Of a stretch of DNA of 64,000 bases, positions 9,981-19,847 are shown piece after piece. Below the pieces are notes generated by a model. The model saw nothing but the letters and a program-made list of their open reading frames with translations. It was not told where the DNA came from and ran no database searches. The stretch spans positions 62,334,406 through 62,398,405 of the forward strand of contig NC_072897.1 of the NCBI RefSeq assembly GCF_027943255.1, in the 5' to 3' direction. Source of the stretch: Anastrepha obliqua. Its lineage: Eukaryota; Arthropoda; Insecta; Diptera; Tephritidae. Positions within the stretch are counted from its first letter, which is position 1. Each line of letters begins with the position of its first letter. The translations under genes were made by a program, and so were the position numbers.

Positions 9981-11043
9981 GTGTATCTTATAACGGTGAC
10001 ACACAGCATTGACGAGGCAAAAGAGTTGGCTCAAAAACCAGCTGATCTGAAGCGACAACGCTCCAGCAGCACCACGCCAAAGCAAAGCTCCCCTAAACGT
10101 GCCAATTTACAGGGGAGCTCCAGCGTTGGAAAAAAGGCAGGAGAGACTACCGAAACGGAAGGACCAAAGGCAGCAGTGCCTAATCCAGAAGTCAAGGTAG
10201 ACTCACTGACTATCCCACTACAGTATGGTCGACGGAAAGACTAACGGCCATACAACATGCTATACTGGAGGCGATAAGGAAAAAGCAGACTGGCGCTGCA
10301 AAGCCCAAATTTAATAGCTGCACCTTTCGCCCAGGATATATAGTTATATCATGCGGCTGCGATATACGGCTAATTGGCTAAAGGAAGTAGTTCCTAAGCT
10401 GAAGCCGTGGAAAGATGCACAGCTGAAGATTGTGCAGGAGGCGGACATACCGCGCCCACAAATCTTCGTTGGTCACTTTCCAGAATTGGACAGCCCCTCA
10501 ACTGAGGATATAATTAGCCTCCTTGACGGCCAAAACGAGGGCCTCAACACCAATGACTGGCGGGTGCTCAACAGCGTGCGCAAGGATACTGTGGTAGAAA
10601 TTACCATTGCTATTGACCCAATCTCCGCAGAAGTCATAAAGACTTCCAACAACTGGTTGAACTACGGGTTCGGTAAAACCCAACTTCGGCCAAAATCTAA
10701 AGGCCCGATTGATCCGCCTAAGGTTACCGAACAGGACCCTGACCCCTCGGCGAAACAAAGCTCTAAGGAGGCGGGAACTTTGACTCCAACGGCTTCAATA
10801 GCCCAGGACGATAAGGCCAGCTGCTCCAGACACGAGCCAGAAAAGCCAACAACATCTGGCACATGGCGCCATAACGTGGCCGAGGGTATCCGCATGCGAC
10901 CCCCGCTGCAGGCTGATAAAAAAGCGCACAGCCACAACAAGGATCGAAGGGGGGATCAGATGTCCGCTGAGGAAGCAGTCCTGCTGAAAAGCAACCGAGG
11001 CAAGAAAAAGGCAGCCATTGCCAAACGAAGGATCACTAGATGA
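9981..11043 (+). pseudogene. LINE ORF1 (nucleic-acid chaperone type), two frameshifts
   Basis: Three segments in different frames make up one former ORF1: 9981-10244 (basic, Ser/Pro/Lys-rich), about 10215-10385 in the next frame (WSTERLTAIQHAILEAIRKK), and 10351-11043 (KEVVPKLKPWKDAQLKIVQE, IFVGHFPELDSPSTEDII). The last segment looks like the DUF4780-type domain seen in ORF1 of related LINEs, followed by a low-complexity basic tail. Its stop codon TGA overlaps the ORF2 start as ATGA at 11040-11043, suggesting coupled termination and reinitiation. As it stands ORF1 cannot be made in one piece. Confidence 0.72.
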
Positions 11044-14000
11044 CCTGGCCTAAGCGTAAACCCTACAACACCAGAAGGCAACTCGGATGCCTTCAAATAA
11101 ATCTTCATCACGCAAAAGCAGCCTCGGACGTGCTTACGAGGAGATTTAACCAAGAACTCTTGGATGTAGCTTTCATTCAAGAACCATGGGTACGTAAAGG
11201 AGTCATTCAGGGACTCCAGAGCGCAAACGGTAAGTTGATATATGCTGCCAACAAAGACCGACCCAGAGCGGCGTTGTTAATAAATAATCAACTAACCTTT
11301 ATCCCAATATCACAGTTCATTACAGAAGACCTGGTGGCGATTTGGGTAAAAGTGCCAACGAGCAAAGGTGAGCATGAGGTAGTACTTGCCTCCGCCTACC
11401 TTCCAGGAGATGAGGTCACTGCTCCAACAAGAGAGGTTATAGCCCTGGTGGAATGTTGTCAGCAAAAACGTCTCCGGTGGATCCTCTGCTGTGACGCAAA
11501 TGCGCACCACACAGCGTGGGGAAGCACAGACATCAATCCAAGAGGTGAGTACCTTATTGAATTTCTACTTAGGTATAATATATCTATCCTAAACCGAGGC
11601 AACGAACCTACATTCATTAATGCAATCAGAGGTGAAGTCATTGACATCACTCTCTCTAGCCATAATGTTTTGTCCGAAGTCTCAAATTGGCATGTGTCAG
11701 AGGAAACATCTATGTCGGATCACAGACATATTAGATTCGATATAGGTGCAACCAAACCACAAATGACAATTTACAGAAACCCCAGAAAAACTAACTGGGA
11801 CTACTTTCACTTCTATTTAGAACAAAGTGTTAACTGCTCTAAGCGTCACATTCAGCTTATATCTGAGCTGGAGTTCGAATCGAACGAACTACATTCAAAC
11901 ATAATATCTGCGTTTCACGAAAGTTGTCCAGTAAAAGTAAAAAAGCCACAAAAAAATGTTCCTTGGTGGAATAGTACACTTTCCAACCTGCGTAAAAAAA
12001 CAAGAACCCTATGGAATAGAGCTAAAGCAATGGGGGACTGGTCCTCCTACTCAACAGCCCTAACCAACTACAACAAAGAATTGAGGAAATCTAAAAGGGC
12101 TACTTGGAGGAATCACTGTGAAAAGATTTGTAGTCTTCCGGATGCTATTCGTATCCAAAAAGCCCTACTAAAAGATCACTCAAACGGCATTAGTACCCTG
12201 AAAAAGCCAGACGGAAGCTACACAAGGAATCCAGAGGAAACCAGTCAACTTCTGCTGGACACTCACTTCCCTGGATCACTTGTGCTAGACGAGATCTCTG
12301 TACCGGCAGAAACTATTACATCTGCGGGTGCTGAGAACTTAAAACTAGCAAACAAGCTATTCCATGAAAAGCGGGTACAATGGGCGATATCAACATTCAG
12401 CCCATACAAATCTCCTGGTCCTGATGGGATATTCTCCTGTCTTTTACAGCAGAGTGCACACCATATTATCCCTAATTTGACCAGACTATACAAAGCAAGC
12501 TTACTGCTAGGATATTTGCCTACAAAATGGGCTGAGGTTAAGGTCGTATTTATTCCAAAGGTAGGGGAAAAACCCGAACAATTGCCTAAATCATACAGAC
12601 CAATTAGTCTCAGATCATTTTTCCTTAAAACAATGGAAAAGATAGTTGATCAGTATATTAGGGAATACAATCTAGCTAAATTCCCACTGCATCGACTTCA
12701 ATTTGCCTATCAACAGGGAAAATCCACTGAGACTGCAATACACAGCCTGGTAACAGTTATTGAAAAGGCTATTGAGTCCAAACAGATAGCTCTATGTGCA
12801 TTTATTGACATATCAAGAGCTTTTGATAACACCTCCTATGAGGCAATCTATAATGCCCTATATCTAAAGGAGGTACCTGAACCCATCACTAGATGGATAA
12901 TATTCATGCTGAAATCTAGGACGATCAGCACCGAACTAGGAGGAACAATCAAATCTATCAAAGCCACAAGAGGTTGCCCTCAAGGTGGCGTACTCTCTCC
13001 TCTTCTGTGGACTCTAGTTATAGATGAACTTCTCCACAAACTGAATAACCTAGGATTTCACACTCAGGGTTACGCTGATGACCTAGTAGTTTACGTATTA
13101 GGGTGGCATGAGGAAACCATTTCGGATCGCATGCAGCAAGCCCTTACAATAATAAACAAATGGTGCACGGAAAAAGGGCTCTCCATCAACCCATCCAAAA
13201 CAACACTTGTACCGTTTACTAGGAGAAAGAACATAAATCTCAAATGTCCGACCTTTAATAGAACAACACTTGAACTCTCGACAGAAGCGAACTATCTTGG
13301 CGTTAGTCTTGACAAAACGCTTACGTGGAACTCCCATATTGAGAGAGTTACTTCAAAAGCCACAAGGGCATTCTTTGCCTGTACAAGGCTTTTTGGTAAG
13401 ACATGGGGACAGAGCCCTAGAATGACCTTCTGGACATTCACCACAGTTGTAAAACCCATAGTCACTTATGCATCCTTAGCATGGTGGCCCAAGGTCAAGC
13501 AAAGAAAGGCGGCAAACGAATTAAGCAAACTGCATCGCCTGGTATGTGTTGGTATTACAGGGGCTATGAAAACGTGTCCCACGGATGCATTGGGTGTGCT
13601 CCTGAACATACCACCGCTTCCAATTCTAATTGAAAGGGAAGCTCGCTCGAGTGCCTTAAGACTAAAAGGTATATCTGAACTTAAAAGTGGGGATATGAAA
13701 GGACATTTAAAGATCTTAGAAGGCTTCCTACATAGTCCCATTCTTCATAGGGATGATATACTATCACCCAAACCAATATTTTTCAGGAACTTCCAAGTTA
13801 TAACCAATGAACGAACAGACTGGAGAACTAACTCTATCACCTTCAAACCTGGCTCCCAGCTATGGTTTACTGATGGGTCCAAATTGGAAAATGGTAGAAC
13901 AGGGGCAGGAATCAATGGGCCCAAATTCAAAAAATCGATTCCGATGGGATCCTACCCAACAATATTCCAGGCAGAAATACATGCCATTGAAATATGTGTG

Positions 14001-14678
14001 AGAGAATGCCTTAGAAGGAAAATGAGAGATACTCACATCTACATACTTTCAGATAGCCAAGCGGCTTTAAAAGCCCTTCTATCAACAACCATCACCTCTA
14101 AATTGGTAAACGATTGCCTAAACCTCCTAAACACGTTAGGGAACCTCAACACAGTAATACTATGTTGGATTCCGGGACATGAAGGACATGAGGGAAATGA
14201 AATGGCTGACGACCTTGCAAAACAAGGAGCAAATATGCAACTTACTGCTCCTGAGCCTTTCTGTGGACTGACAAAAGGCCACATTAATGAATTCCTTAGG
14301 AAATGGGAGGAAAGAAAACTTGCCGCACACTGGCTAAACTGTGCCGGTCAGCGTCAAGCCAAACTATTCCTAAGTCCCACCAAAGGAATATCTGACAAAC
14401 TTCTCTCACTAAACAGAGTAGATCTGCGTTTTTTAACTGGATACCTTACAGGTCACTGCAGCCTGAGGTACCATCTAAACAATATTGGTCTATCTGAGAC
14501 CAATGTCTGCCGCTTTTGCGAAATGGACATAGAAAGCTCAGAACATGTGCTTTGTGAGTGTCCTGCGTTGGGCAGACAAAGACTTCACCACCTTGGTGGT
14601 ATCGTAGTATCTCCATGCAATCTTTGGAACAACAAACCCAAAACTGTGCTAAAATTTCTAAAAAGCCTAAAACTCTAG
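11040..14678 (+). CDS. LINE ORF2: endonuclease / reverse transcriptase / RNase H, intact 1212 codons
   Basis: This is a full-length uninterrupted ORF2. An APE-type endonuclease occupies roughly residues 15-235, with LQINLHHAKAA, FIQEPW, CDANAHHTAWGS (about 151) and SDHRHIRF. The reverse transcriptase spans about 440-780, with KSPGPDGIF, YRPISL, the first catalytic Asp in FIDISRAFDN, GCPQGGVLSPLLW (about 645) and the catalytic YADDLVVY (about 678). RNase H starts at about 941 with FTDGSK, then QAEIHAIE, SDSQAALKAL and a PGHEG...NEMADDLA block, keeping its acidic residues. A CCHC-like motif, CRFCEMDIESSEHVLCECP, follows at about 1157. The start is the ATG overlapping the ORF1 stop. It could encode a working enzyme, but ORF1 is broken. 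Confidence 0.92.
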   Translation: MTWPKRKPYNTRRQLGCLQINLHHAKAASDVLTRRFNQELLDVAFIQEPWVRKGVIQGLQSANGKLIYAANKDRPRAALLINNQLTFIPISQFITEDLVAIWVKVPTSKGEHEVVLASAYLPGDEVTAPTREVIALVECCQQKRLRWILCCDANAHHTAWGSTDINPRGEYLIEFLLRYNISILNRGNEPTFINAIRGEVIDITLSSHNVLSEVSNWHVSEETSMSDHRHIRFDIGATKPQMTIYRNPRKTNWDYFHFYLEQSVNCSKRHIQLISELEFESNELHSNIISAFHESCPVKVKKPQKNVPWWNSTLSNLRKKTRTLWNRAKAMGDWSSYSTALTNYNKELRKSKRATWRNHCEKICSLPDAIRIQKALLKDHSNGISTLKKPDGSYTRNPEETSQLLLDTHFPGSLVLDEISVPAETITSAGAENLKLANKLFHEKRVQWAISTFSPYKSPGPDGIFSCLLQQSAHHIIPNLTRLYKASLLLGYLPTKWAEVKVVFIPKVGEKPEQLPKSYRPISLRSFFLKTMEKIVDQYIREYNLAKFPLHRLQFAYQQGKSTETAIHSLVTVIEKAIESKQIALCAFIDISRAFDNTSYEAIYNALYLKEVPEPITRWIIFMLKSRTISTELGGTIKSIKATRGCPQGGVLSPLLWTLVIDELLHKLNNLGFHTQGYADDLVVYVLGWHEETISDRMQQALTIINKWCTEKGLSINPSKTTLVPFTRRKNINLKCPTFNRTTLELSTEANYLGVSLDKTLTWNSHIERVTSKATRAFFACTRLFGKTWGQSPRMTFWTFTTVVKPIVTYASLAWWPKVKQRKAANELSKLHRLVCVGITGAMKTCPTDALGVLLNIPPLPILIEREARSSALRLKGISELKSGDMKGHLKILEGFLHSPILHRDDILSPKPIFFRNFQVITNERTDWRTNSITFKPGSQLWFTDGSKLENGRTGAGINGPKFKKSIPMGSYPTIFQAEIHAIEICVRECLRRKMRDTHIYILSDSQAALKALLSTTITSKLVNDCLNLLNTLGNLNTVILCWIPGHEGHEGNEMADDLAKQGANMQLTAPEPFCGLTKGHINEFLRKWEERKLAAHWLNCAGQRQAKLFLSPTKGISDKLLSLNRVDLRFLTGYLTGHCSLRYHLNNIGLSETNVCRFCEMDIESSEHVLCECPALGRQRLHHLGGIVVSPCNLWNNKPKTVLKFLKSLKL

Positions 14679-14764
14679 GGTTACAAAATAGGCCTTTCAC
14701 AATAGATCAGCTCTAGTCGCAGTGCGTAATGGCCTTCTAATAATAATAATAATCGTGTTTGCAT

Positions 14765-15452
14765 AGACTTTAAGAAACTGAATGCCAGTGTGTTAAAAGA
14801 CCGATTCCCTGTACCGATTATTGACGAGGTTTTAGAGAAAATGCAGTCAGCTAGATTGTTTTCGGTGATGGACCTGAAAAATGGTTTTTTCCACGTCCCT
14901 ATCGAAGAAAGTAGCCAAAAGTACACGGCATTCGTTACGAAAGAGGGTTTATATGAATTTACTTGGGCACCATTTGGTTTCTGCAACTCACCTGCGGTGT
15001 TCGTTCGGTACGTTATGCATATTTTTCAGCAGCTTATAAACGAGGGAATAATGGAAATGTATGTAGACGACATAGTAGTTTTTGGTCAAACAAGCGATGA
15101 ATGCCTTACAAATGTGCGAAAAGTGTTCCAAACAGCAGAGCCTTACGTCTTGCAAATTAAATGGGCTAAGTGTAAGTTCTTAAGAGATAAAATTAGCCTC
15201 TTGGGGCACGAAATTCAGAATGGCAACATATGGCCAGGTAAAGATAAAATAAAAGCTGCTAAAAATTTTCCTGTGTCGAAAAATATTAGAGGAGTTCAAG
15301 CGTTTTTAGGATTAACTGGATATTTTAAAAAGTTTATCCAAAATTATGCAAGTAAAGCTAGGTCACTAACGCAGTTATTGAAAAAAGATGCAGCATTTGT
15401 AATGGGTGTCACAGAACAGCAAGCAGAAAGCCAAAAAAGATGTGCCACGTGA
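14765..15452 (+). pseudogene. Gypsy reverse transcriptase, distal part; RNase H deleted
   Basis: The RT resumes after the LINE with IDFKKLNASVLKDRFPVP, then the first catalytic Asp in FSVMDLKNGFFHVP, FTWAPFGFCNSPAVF, and the YVDD box in MEMYVDDIVVFG (about 15058-15092), followed by the connection segment HEIQNGNIWPGKDKI and LGLTGYFKKFI. The frame ends at 15452 in unrelated residues. From about 15433 the normal RNase H end is seen out of frame (EVVLWLMHLQDFDFNIEHR), so nearly all of RNase H has been lost by an internal deletion. RT motifs are intact, but the polyprotein is interrupted. Confidence 0.9.
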
Positions 15453-15541
15453 AGTAGTTCTGTGGCTCATGCACTTACAAGATTTTGACTTTAATATTGA
15501 GCATCGTTCAGCAGATAGAATGAAACACGTAGATACCGGTT

Positions 15542-16795
15542 ATGGTAATCGAGTCACACATAAAAGCAAAAATTCGTAAAGCGCAGCAAAATGATGAACA
15601 TCTGAAGGCAGTAACTGCAGTTCTCGAACAGAAACCTTACGCTGACTATGTTTTGAAAAACGGAGTTTTATTTAAACAATTAAAGGGCCTAGAACTGCTC
15701 GTTGTACCACGAAGTATGGAAAAAGAAATTATAAGAAATGTTCATAACTTCGGCCATTTCAGCACACAAAAAACGATTCACGTAATTCAACAAGATTATT
15801 TTATACCGCATCTCGAAAAAAAGGTAACGCAGCATATTTCGAATTGTATTGAGTGCATAGTACATAATCGAAAGTTGGGAAAGCAAGAGGACTTTCTGCA
15901 TTGTATTGACAAGGGTGACTCTCCACTGTCTACTATCCATATAGACCATTTGGAAATTTTAGATCCTACGGCGAAGAATTATAAGTATATTGTTGCTATT
16001 GTTGATGGATTTTCGAAATTTGTTTGGATATTTCCGACAAAGTCAACGGACGCAGAGGAAGCAGTAAAGCATTTAAAAACATGGACTACAACATTTGGGA
16101 ATCCGCAACGAATTGTGAGCGACAGAGGATCAAATTTATTTAAAGATTTCTGCAAGGAAAGTAAAATCGAGCATATTGTAATAACAACGGGTGTCCCGAG
16201 GGGCAACGGACAAATTGAACGCGTCAATAGGGTTATACTTTCTATGTTGGCAAAATTGTCAGCTAATAATTCAGCCAAATGGTATAATTATACAGCGATG
16301 GTGCAAAAAGCGATTAACGCACATGTTCATACAACGACAAAATTTACACCTTACGAAATTATGTTTGGTGTAAAAATGAGAAACGAAATGTCTGCCGACA
16401 TAATTAAATTGCTCCAAGATGAAATGTTGGTCGCATTCCAAGAGGATCAGAACAAACTAAGAGAGGAGGCTCGAATCAATATCCAAGCCGCCCAAGAAGT
16501 GTATAAACGAAATTTCGACAGGAGGCGTAAAAGTAGTCAGGGATATCAAAAGGCGGATTTGGTGGCAATAAAAGTAACACAGTTTTCAGATAAAAAGTTG
16601 GGGAACAAGTTCATCGGGCCTTATAGCGTGGTCAAAGATAAAGGTAATGGGCGGTACGAGGTTGAAAAAGCAGTCGATTTCGTTAGACCGCACCTTACTT
16701 CTACCAGCGTCGACAATATAAAGCTTTGGGCGCATTATACAGCTGAGAACGAGATGTCATCTGGGACAGATGACGAACAGGATGACCGAATGTGA
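15542..16795 (+). CDS. Gypsy integrase, intact 417-codon frame
   Basis: The N-terminal HHCC zinc domain reads VHNFGHFSTQKT...SNCIECIVHN (about residues 60-108). The DDE core shows IHIDHLEI (first Asp, about 139), VDGFSKFVWIF, IVSDRGSNLF (second Asp) and GVPRGNGQIERVNR (Glu, about 35 residues later). A GPY/F-type module, NKFIGPYSVV, lies near 360. The product would join element cDNA to chromosomal DNA. The annotated ATG is internal to the old pol frame, so it is not a natural start. The stop codon TGA lies inside the first bases of the 3' LTR (16793-16795). No clear polypurine tract is visible just before that LTR. Confidence 0.9.
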   Translation: MVIESHIKAKIRKAQQNDEHLKAVTAVLEQKPYADYVLKNGVLFKQLKGLELLVVPRSMEKEIIRNVHNFGHFSTQKTIHVIQQDYFIPHLEKKVTQHISNCIECIVHNRKLGKQEDFLHCIDKGDSPLSTIHIDHLEILDPTAKNYKYIVAIVDGFSKFVWIFPTKSTDAEEAVKHLKTWTTTFGNPQRIVSDRGSNLFKDFCKESKIEHIVITTGVPRGNGQIERVNRVILSMLAKLSANNSAKWYNYTAMVQKAINAHVHTTTKFTPYEIMFGVKMRNEMSADIIKLLQDEMLVAFQEDQNKLREEARINIQAAQEVYKRNFDRRRKSSQGYQKADLVAIKVTQFSDKKLGNKFIGPYSVVKDKGNGRYEVEKAVDFVRPHLTSTSVDNIKLWAHYTAENEMSSGTDDEQDDRM

Positions 16796-16975
16796 CAAAT
16801 GGCAACTCTGCGACAAGGAGCAGAAGTCACATGAGTGAACAAGCGAGTTGTTTTTAGTTTTGAAGCAGCCGTAAAGCGAAGAAGTCTATTATTACTTACT
16901 ATAAACTACAAATTTTACAATTATTACCATTAAATGAAATAAAAGGATTACAATTACTTATTCTTCATTTTTACA
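16791..16975 (+). repeat. 3' LTR of gypsy-type element
   Basis: The 185-bp direct copy of 6441-6624 differs at five positions plus one extra base near its end, by eye. It ends TTTTTACA and is followed by TA repeat. Confidence 0.92.
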
Positions 16976-16981
16976 TATATA

Positions 16982-17140
16982 TATATAATTCGCCCTTATA
17001 CCCTTCATTTGGTATATGGCCGAGCTCTTCCTCCGATTTGTGGTGCTCGTCTTGATGTTTTTTTTTCCATAATTGGAGGGATCTACAGTTCTACGCCGCC
17101 TCCGAACGGCAGATGGGTTTTTATGAGGAGCTTTTTCATG
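16982..17140 (-). repeat. tRNA-derived SINE, copy 3 (tail split from element by gypsy insertion)
   Basis: On the minus strand this has the 3' end and body of the SINE family: ataattcgccc equals the degenerate 3' terminus, then ggccgagctcttcctcc, tggagggatctacagtt, the tccgaacggcag block and tatgaggagctttttcatg. The tRNA-like head is missing because the I-like LINE begins directly at 17141. The TA tail continues across the gypsy element to 6414-6440, which places the gypsy insertion inside the SINE tail. Confidence 0.8.
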
Positions 17141-17820
17141 ATGTTCAAGATTTTACTGTGGAATATACACGGCTACTACAATAATTACACGCAACTCGAA
17201 CATTTCTTAAAAGAACATTTACCTAGTTTCATCTCCCTTCAAGAGACTCACATTGCCTCTGACAAGTCAGAAGCTGTTCCGCATCAATATCAAAGCTACT
17301 TTCATAATCTGCCACAAAATGCAACCAAGAAGCAAAGTATTACAGTTTTGATAAAGAAATCCATATCCCACAGACAACTCGCTCTTACTTCAAATATAGC
17401 CACAATTGCAATAGAAATTTCAGTACCTTTCAAATTCACTATGATAACACTTTACATACCACCTACACAAAATATCTCATGCGCTGAGCTTAGATACATC
17501 TTGCGATCAGTAACCACTCCAATCATAATAGTGGGCGACTTTAACGCATGGAGTCCTCTTTGGGGCTCTGCCCTTACCAACAACAGAGGTACAGTTGTAG
17601 AAGATTTGATTCTACCGGAAAATCTTATTCTAGTGAACGATAACAAACCAACACACTTTTCCACACACAAAACTCTTGCCACTGTAGTTCTGACAATCTC
17701 TTCCTCCAATATTGCCCCAAAACTAACTACAAAAACCCTCCCTCACCTGCACCGTAGCGACCACTTTCCTATCCTTAGTGTATTCTCCTCCTATTTACAA
17801 AAAAAAAACCAAATTTTTTA
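17141..17820 (+). pseudogene. I-like LINE endonuclease domain
   Basis: The frame starts FKILLWNIHGYYNNYTQLEH and shows the APE-type endonuclease signatures FISLQETH, IIIVGDFNAWSPLWGS and HRSDHFPIL. The WNI-GYYNN start and LQETH spacing are like the ORF2 start of I-factor-type LINEs. The frame ends at 17820 in a poly-A stretch. Further residues of the linker (YWSAELAKLRNEKRFYW) can be read in other frames to about 18200. Confidence 0.88.
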
Positions 17821-18419
17821 ACAGATAGAACGAATTGGGAAAAGTTTCGACTTGTTGCTAACAGTTTATGCAATAATGTGCCGGATTCCGATAATATCAA
17901 CAAAGAAGTTGCCACAGTTACAAAAATAATCCGCACCTCAGCTTAACTATCTATCCCAAAATCCACTAATAATATCTTTTCAAAAACGGTGCCATACTGG
18001 TCTGCTGAGCTAGCTAAATTAAGAAACGAAAAACGTTTCTACTGGACAGAATAAAAGCGAATAAGATCTAACTATAATCTTATACTGTATAAAAAGGCAA
18101 ATGCTGTATTTCGAATGATATCAAAGCAATCTAAAAGGGAATATTTACATAAATTTACCGAATCTATCAATCACAAAACAAATCCAAGAGGCTTAGTCTG
18201 ACATCAAAAGGCTGTCTGGTATTTACCCTCAATCCACCCCAATTACCAAAAATAACCCTAATAGACCCATCGTCAACGCCAAAGAATTATCAAAGTACTT
18301 TGCATCTTATTGGTCCGAATACTCGCACGACTCAAATTTCCATTCGAGTTTCATTTCAGATCAACACAAATACTTAAAAAATTCCAATAATAGTTCTTAT
18401 ACAATATCAAATATCACTG

Positions 18420-18955
18420 GCTGCGAGATTGTATACAATGAAATAGAATCCACTTTATCTTCACTGTCTGGCAAAACCCCTGGGGCAGACAAAATATCCT
18501 ACCCCATGCTTCAACATCTACCTTTGTGTCTAAAGATTAGATTACTTAAATTATACAACAATATTCCCAATCAAGGTATTTATCCGCAAGCGTGGAGAAA
18601 TGCAGTTATTATTCCCATTCTAAAGCCAGGAAATACTGCAACGGAAATTTCAGGGTTCAGACCCTACTTAACTGTTTGGGCAAACTATTCGAAAAAATAA
18701 TAGTCAAGCGCATTTCATGGTATGCTTTGAACAACAACTATATAAGTCCACAGCAAGTAGCTTTCAAAGAAGGTCAGGGCACTATTGATGCCTTGATCTT
18801 ATTCGAAAACTACGCTTCTATTGCTCTTTCCAATAGAAACCACATCCTAAGCATAGACTTCGAGAAGGTCTTCGATCGTGTCGGAGGCCATATTGTCCTA
18901 CGGCAGTTGGAAAAATGGAACCTTAGCGGTAAAATACTTAAAATTATACAGGCCT
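18420..18955 (+). pseudogene. I-like LINE reverse transcriptase, first half
   Basis: Frames 18506-18700 and 18592-18981 together give the fingers region (GKTPGADKISYPML, WRNAVIIPILKPG), a frameshift near 18665 inside FRPY, then LGKLFEKIIVKRI, and ILSIDFEKVFDRV, which carries the first catalytic Asp. It stops at the target duplication atacaggcct (18946-18955), where a second LINE copy is inserted. Confidence 0.85.
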
Positions 18956-19847
18956 GCATACAGTACAGTCTACTCTGCTGAATTAATTGCTATCATGTCG
19001 GCTGTTAATATAATTAGAAATAAAAAAGGTAAATTTGCAATTTGCTCCGATTCACTTTCATCTCTCGACGCCATATCCAATATCAAAAACAATGATTACT
19101 ATCCCAGTTCTATCCGTAGTATTTTACAAACAAAATACCCAAATATTTTACTGATAACGAACCCAAATATTTTACTGGGTAACGAATTTGCTGATAGCAA
19201 AGATAAATACGCCACCATAGCTCCTGTATTAACAACTACTAATCTAAATGTTAATGATATAGCTGAATTTCTCAAGAAAAAATTCATAAAACAATATAAA
19301 TCTGAGACTTGGCAAAAATGCTCAACTTGGTACAAAGCGCAAAATGTTAAAAAGCTTGATTTAAGCAACCTTCTAAAACACGCTAACCTTTCACTTTCTA
19401 TTCACTTGGGCCATTCAAAATTAACCCATAATCACCTTATCGACAGCAATACCCCCAGAACATGTCAGTTTTGTAACTCCGCCCCGATCTCCATTAATCA
19501 CGTTATGTCCGAATGTTATCCCTTCAACTCACTAAGAAACCATATATTCCATAACACCGATCCCATTCAATGCATTTCCAACCCCACAATCGATAATATT
19601 AAACAAATTATAGCTTTCTTAAAAATATCAAAATTATATTGCGAAATTTAAACAAACATGTCGAATAAATATATTATATCTCCTAATTTATAATGAAATT
19701 CTAAACGACGCATAAGCACTTAGTATTAAGCATTAATTAAGCACTAATTTTACATCATAAGAAGAAGCTGAAGGCCTTAGCAGCCATAGCTTTCCTAACT
19801 AGGCTTATAATTTTAATTATAAGCTTCAGTTTGTAATAATAATAATA
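18956..19847 (+). mobile_element. 5'-truncated I-like LINE nested inside the RT of another I-like LINE
   Basis: The insert begins inside RNase H (VYSAELIAIMSAVNIIRNKKG, FAICSDSLSSLDAI), continues through a C-terminal region with a CCHC-like motif (CQFCNSAPISINHVMSECYPF) to a stop at 19651, and ends in (TAA)n. The 10-bp direct repeat atacaggcct lies at 18946-18955 and 19848-19857, so this is a retroposed 5'-truncated copy. Its open frame 18878-19651 begins in host-LINE sequence, so the start is artificial. The frame through the RNase H part is long and unbroken, suggesting it is younger than the host LINE. Confidence 0.85.

Larger units (their letters stand above)
9780..14751 (+). mobile_element. 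LOA/I-superfamily LINE, near full length, inserted in gypsy RT
   Basis: The 4972-bp insert is bounded by a perfect 13-bp target duplication, atcgtgtttgcat, at 9767-9779 and 14752-14764. It ends in a short (TAA)n tail, as in I-superfamily LINEs. Order: 5' UTR of about 200 bp, ORF1 (broken), ORF2 (endonuclease, reverse transcriptase, RNase H, CCHC). Placement with LOA/Bilbo-like elements rests on the presence of RNase H and of a C-terminal zinc motif, so treat the clade as tentative. It inserted after the gypsy element and independently of the nearby mariner. Confidence 0.93.
6441..16975 (+). mobile_element. Gypsy-type LTR retrotransposon, composite with three later insertions
   Basis: Two near-identical direct LTRs of 184 and 185 bp (TGTGAC...TTTTACA) bound about 4.1 kb of gypsy sequence after subtraction of the inserts. 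Internal order is gag, zinc knuckles, protease, RT, integrase, as in Ty3/gypsy elements; no env is seen. My alignment of the LTRs shows 5 substitutions and one 1-base indel, so insertion is fairly recent on a divergence scale of about 3 percent. RNase H is almost wholly deleted near 15430. Insertions: palindromic insert 7439-7609, mariner 8465-9719, LINE 9780-14751. The element lies in a TA repeat, so its target duplication cannot be delimited. Confidence 0.92.
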
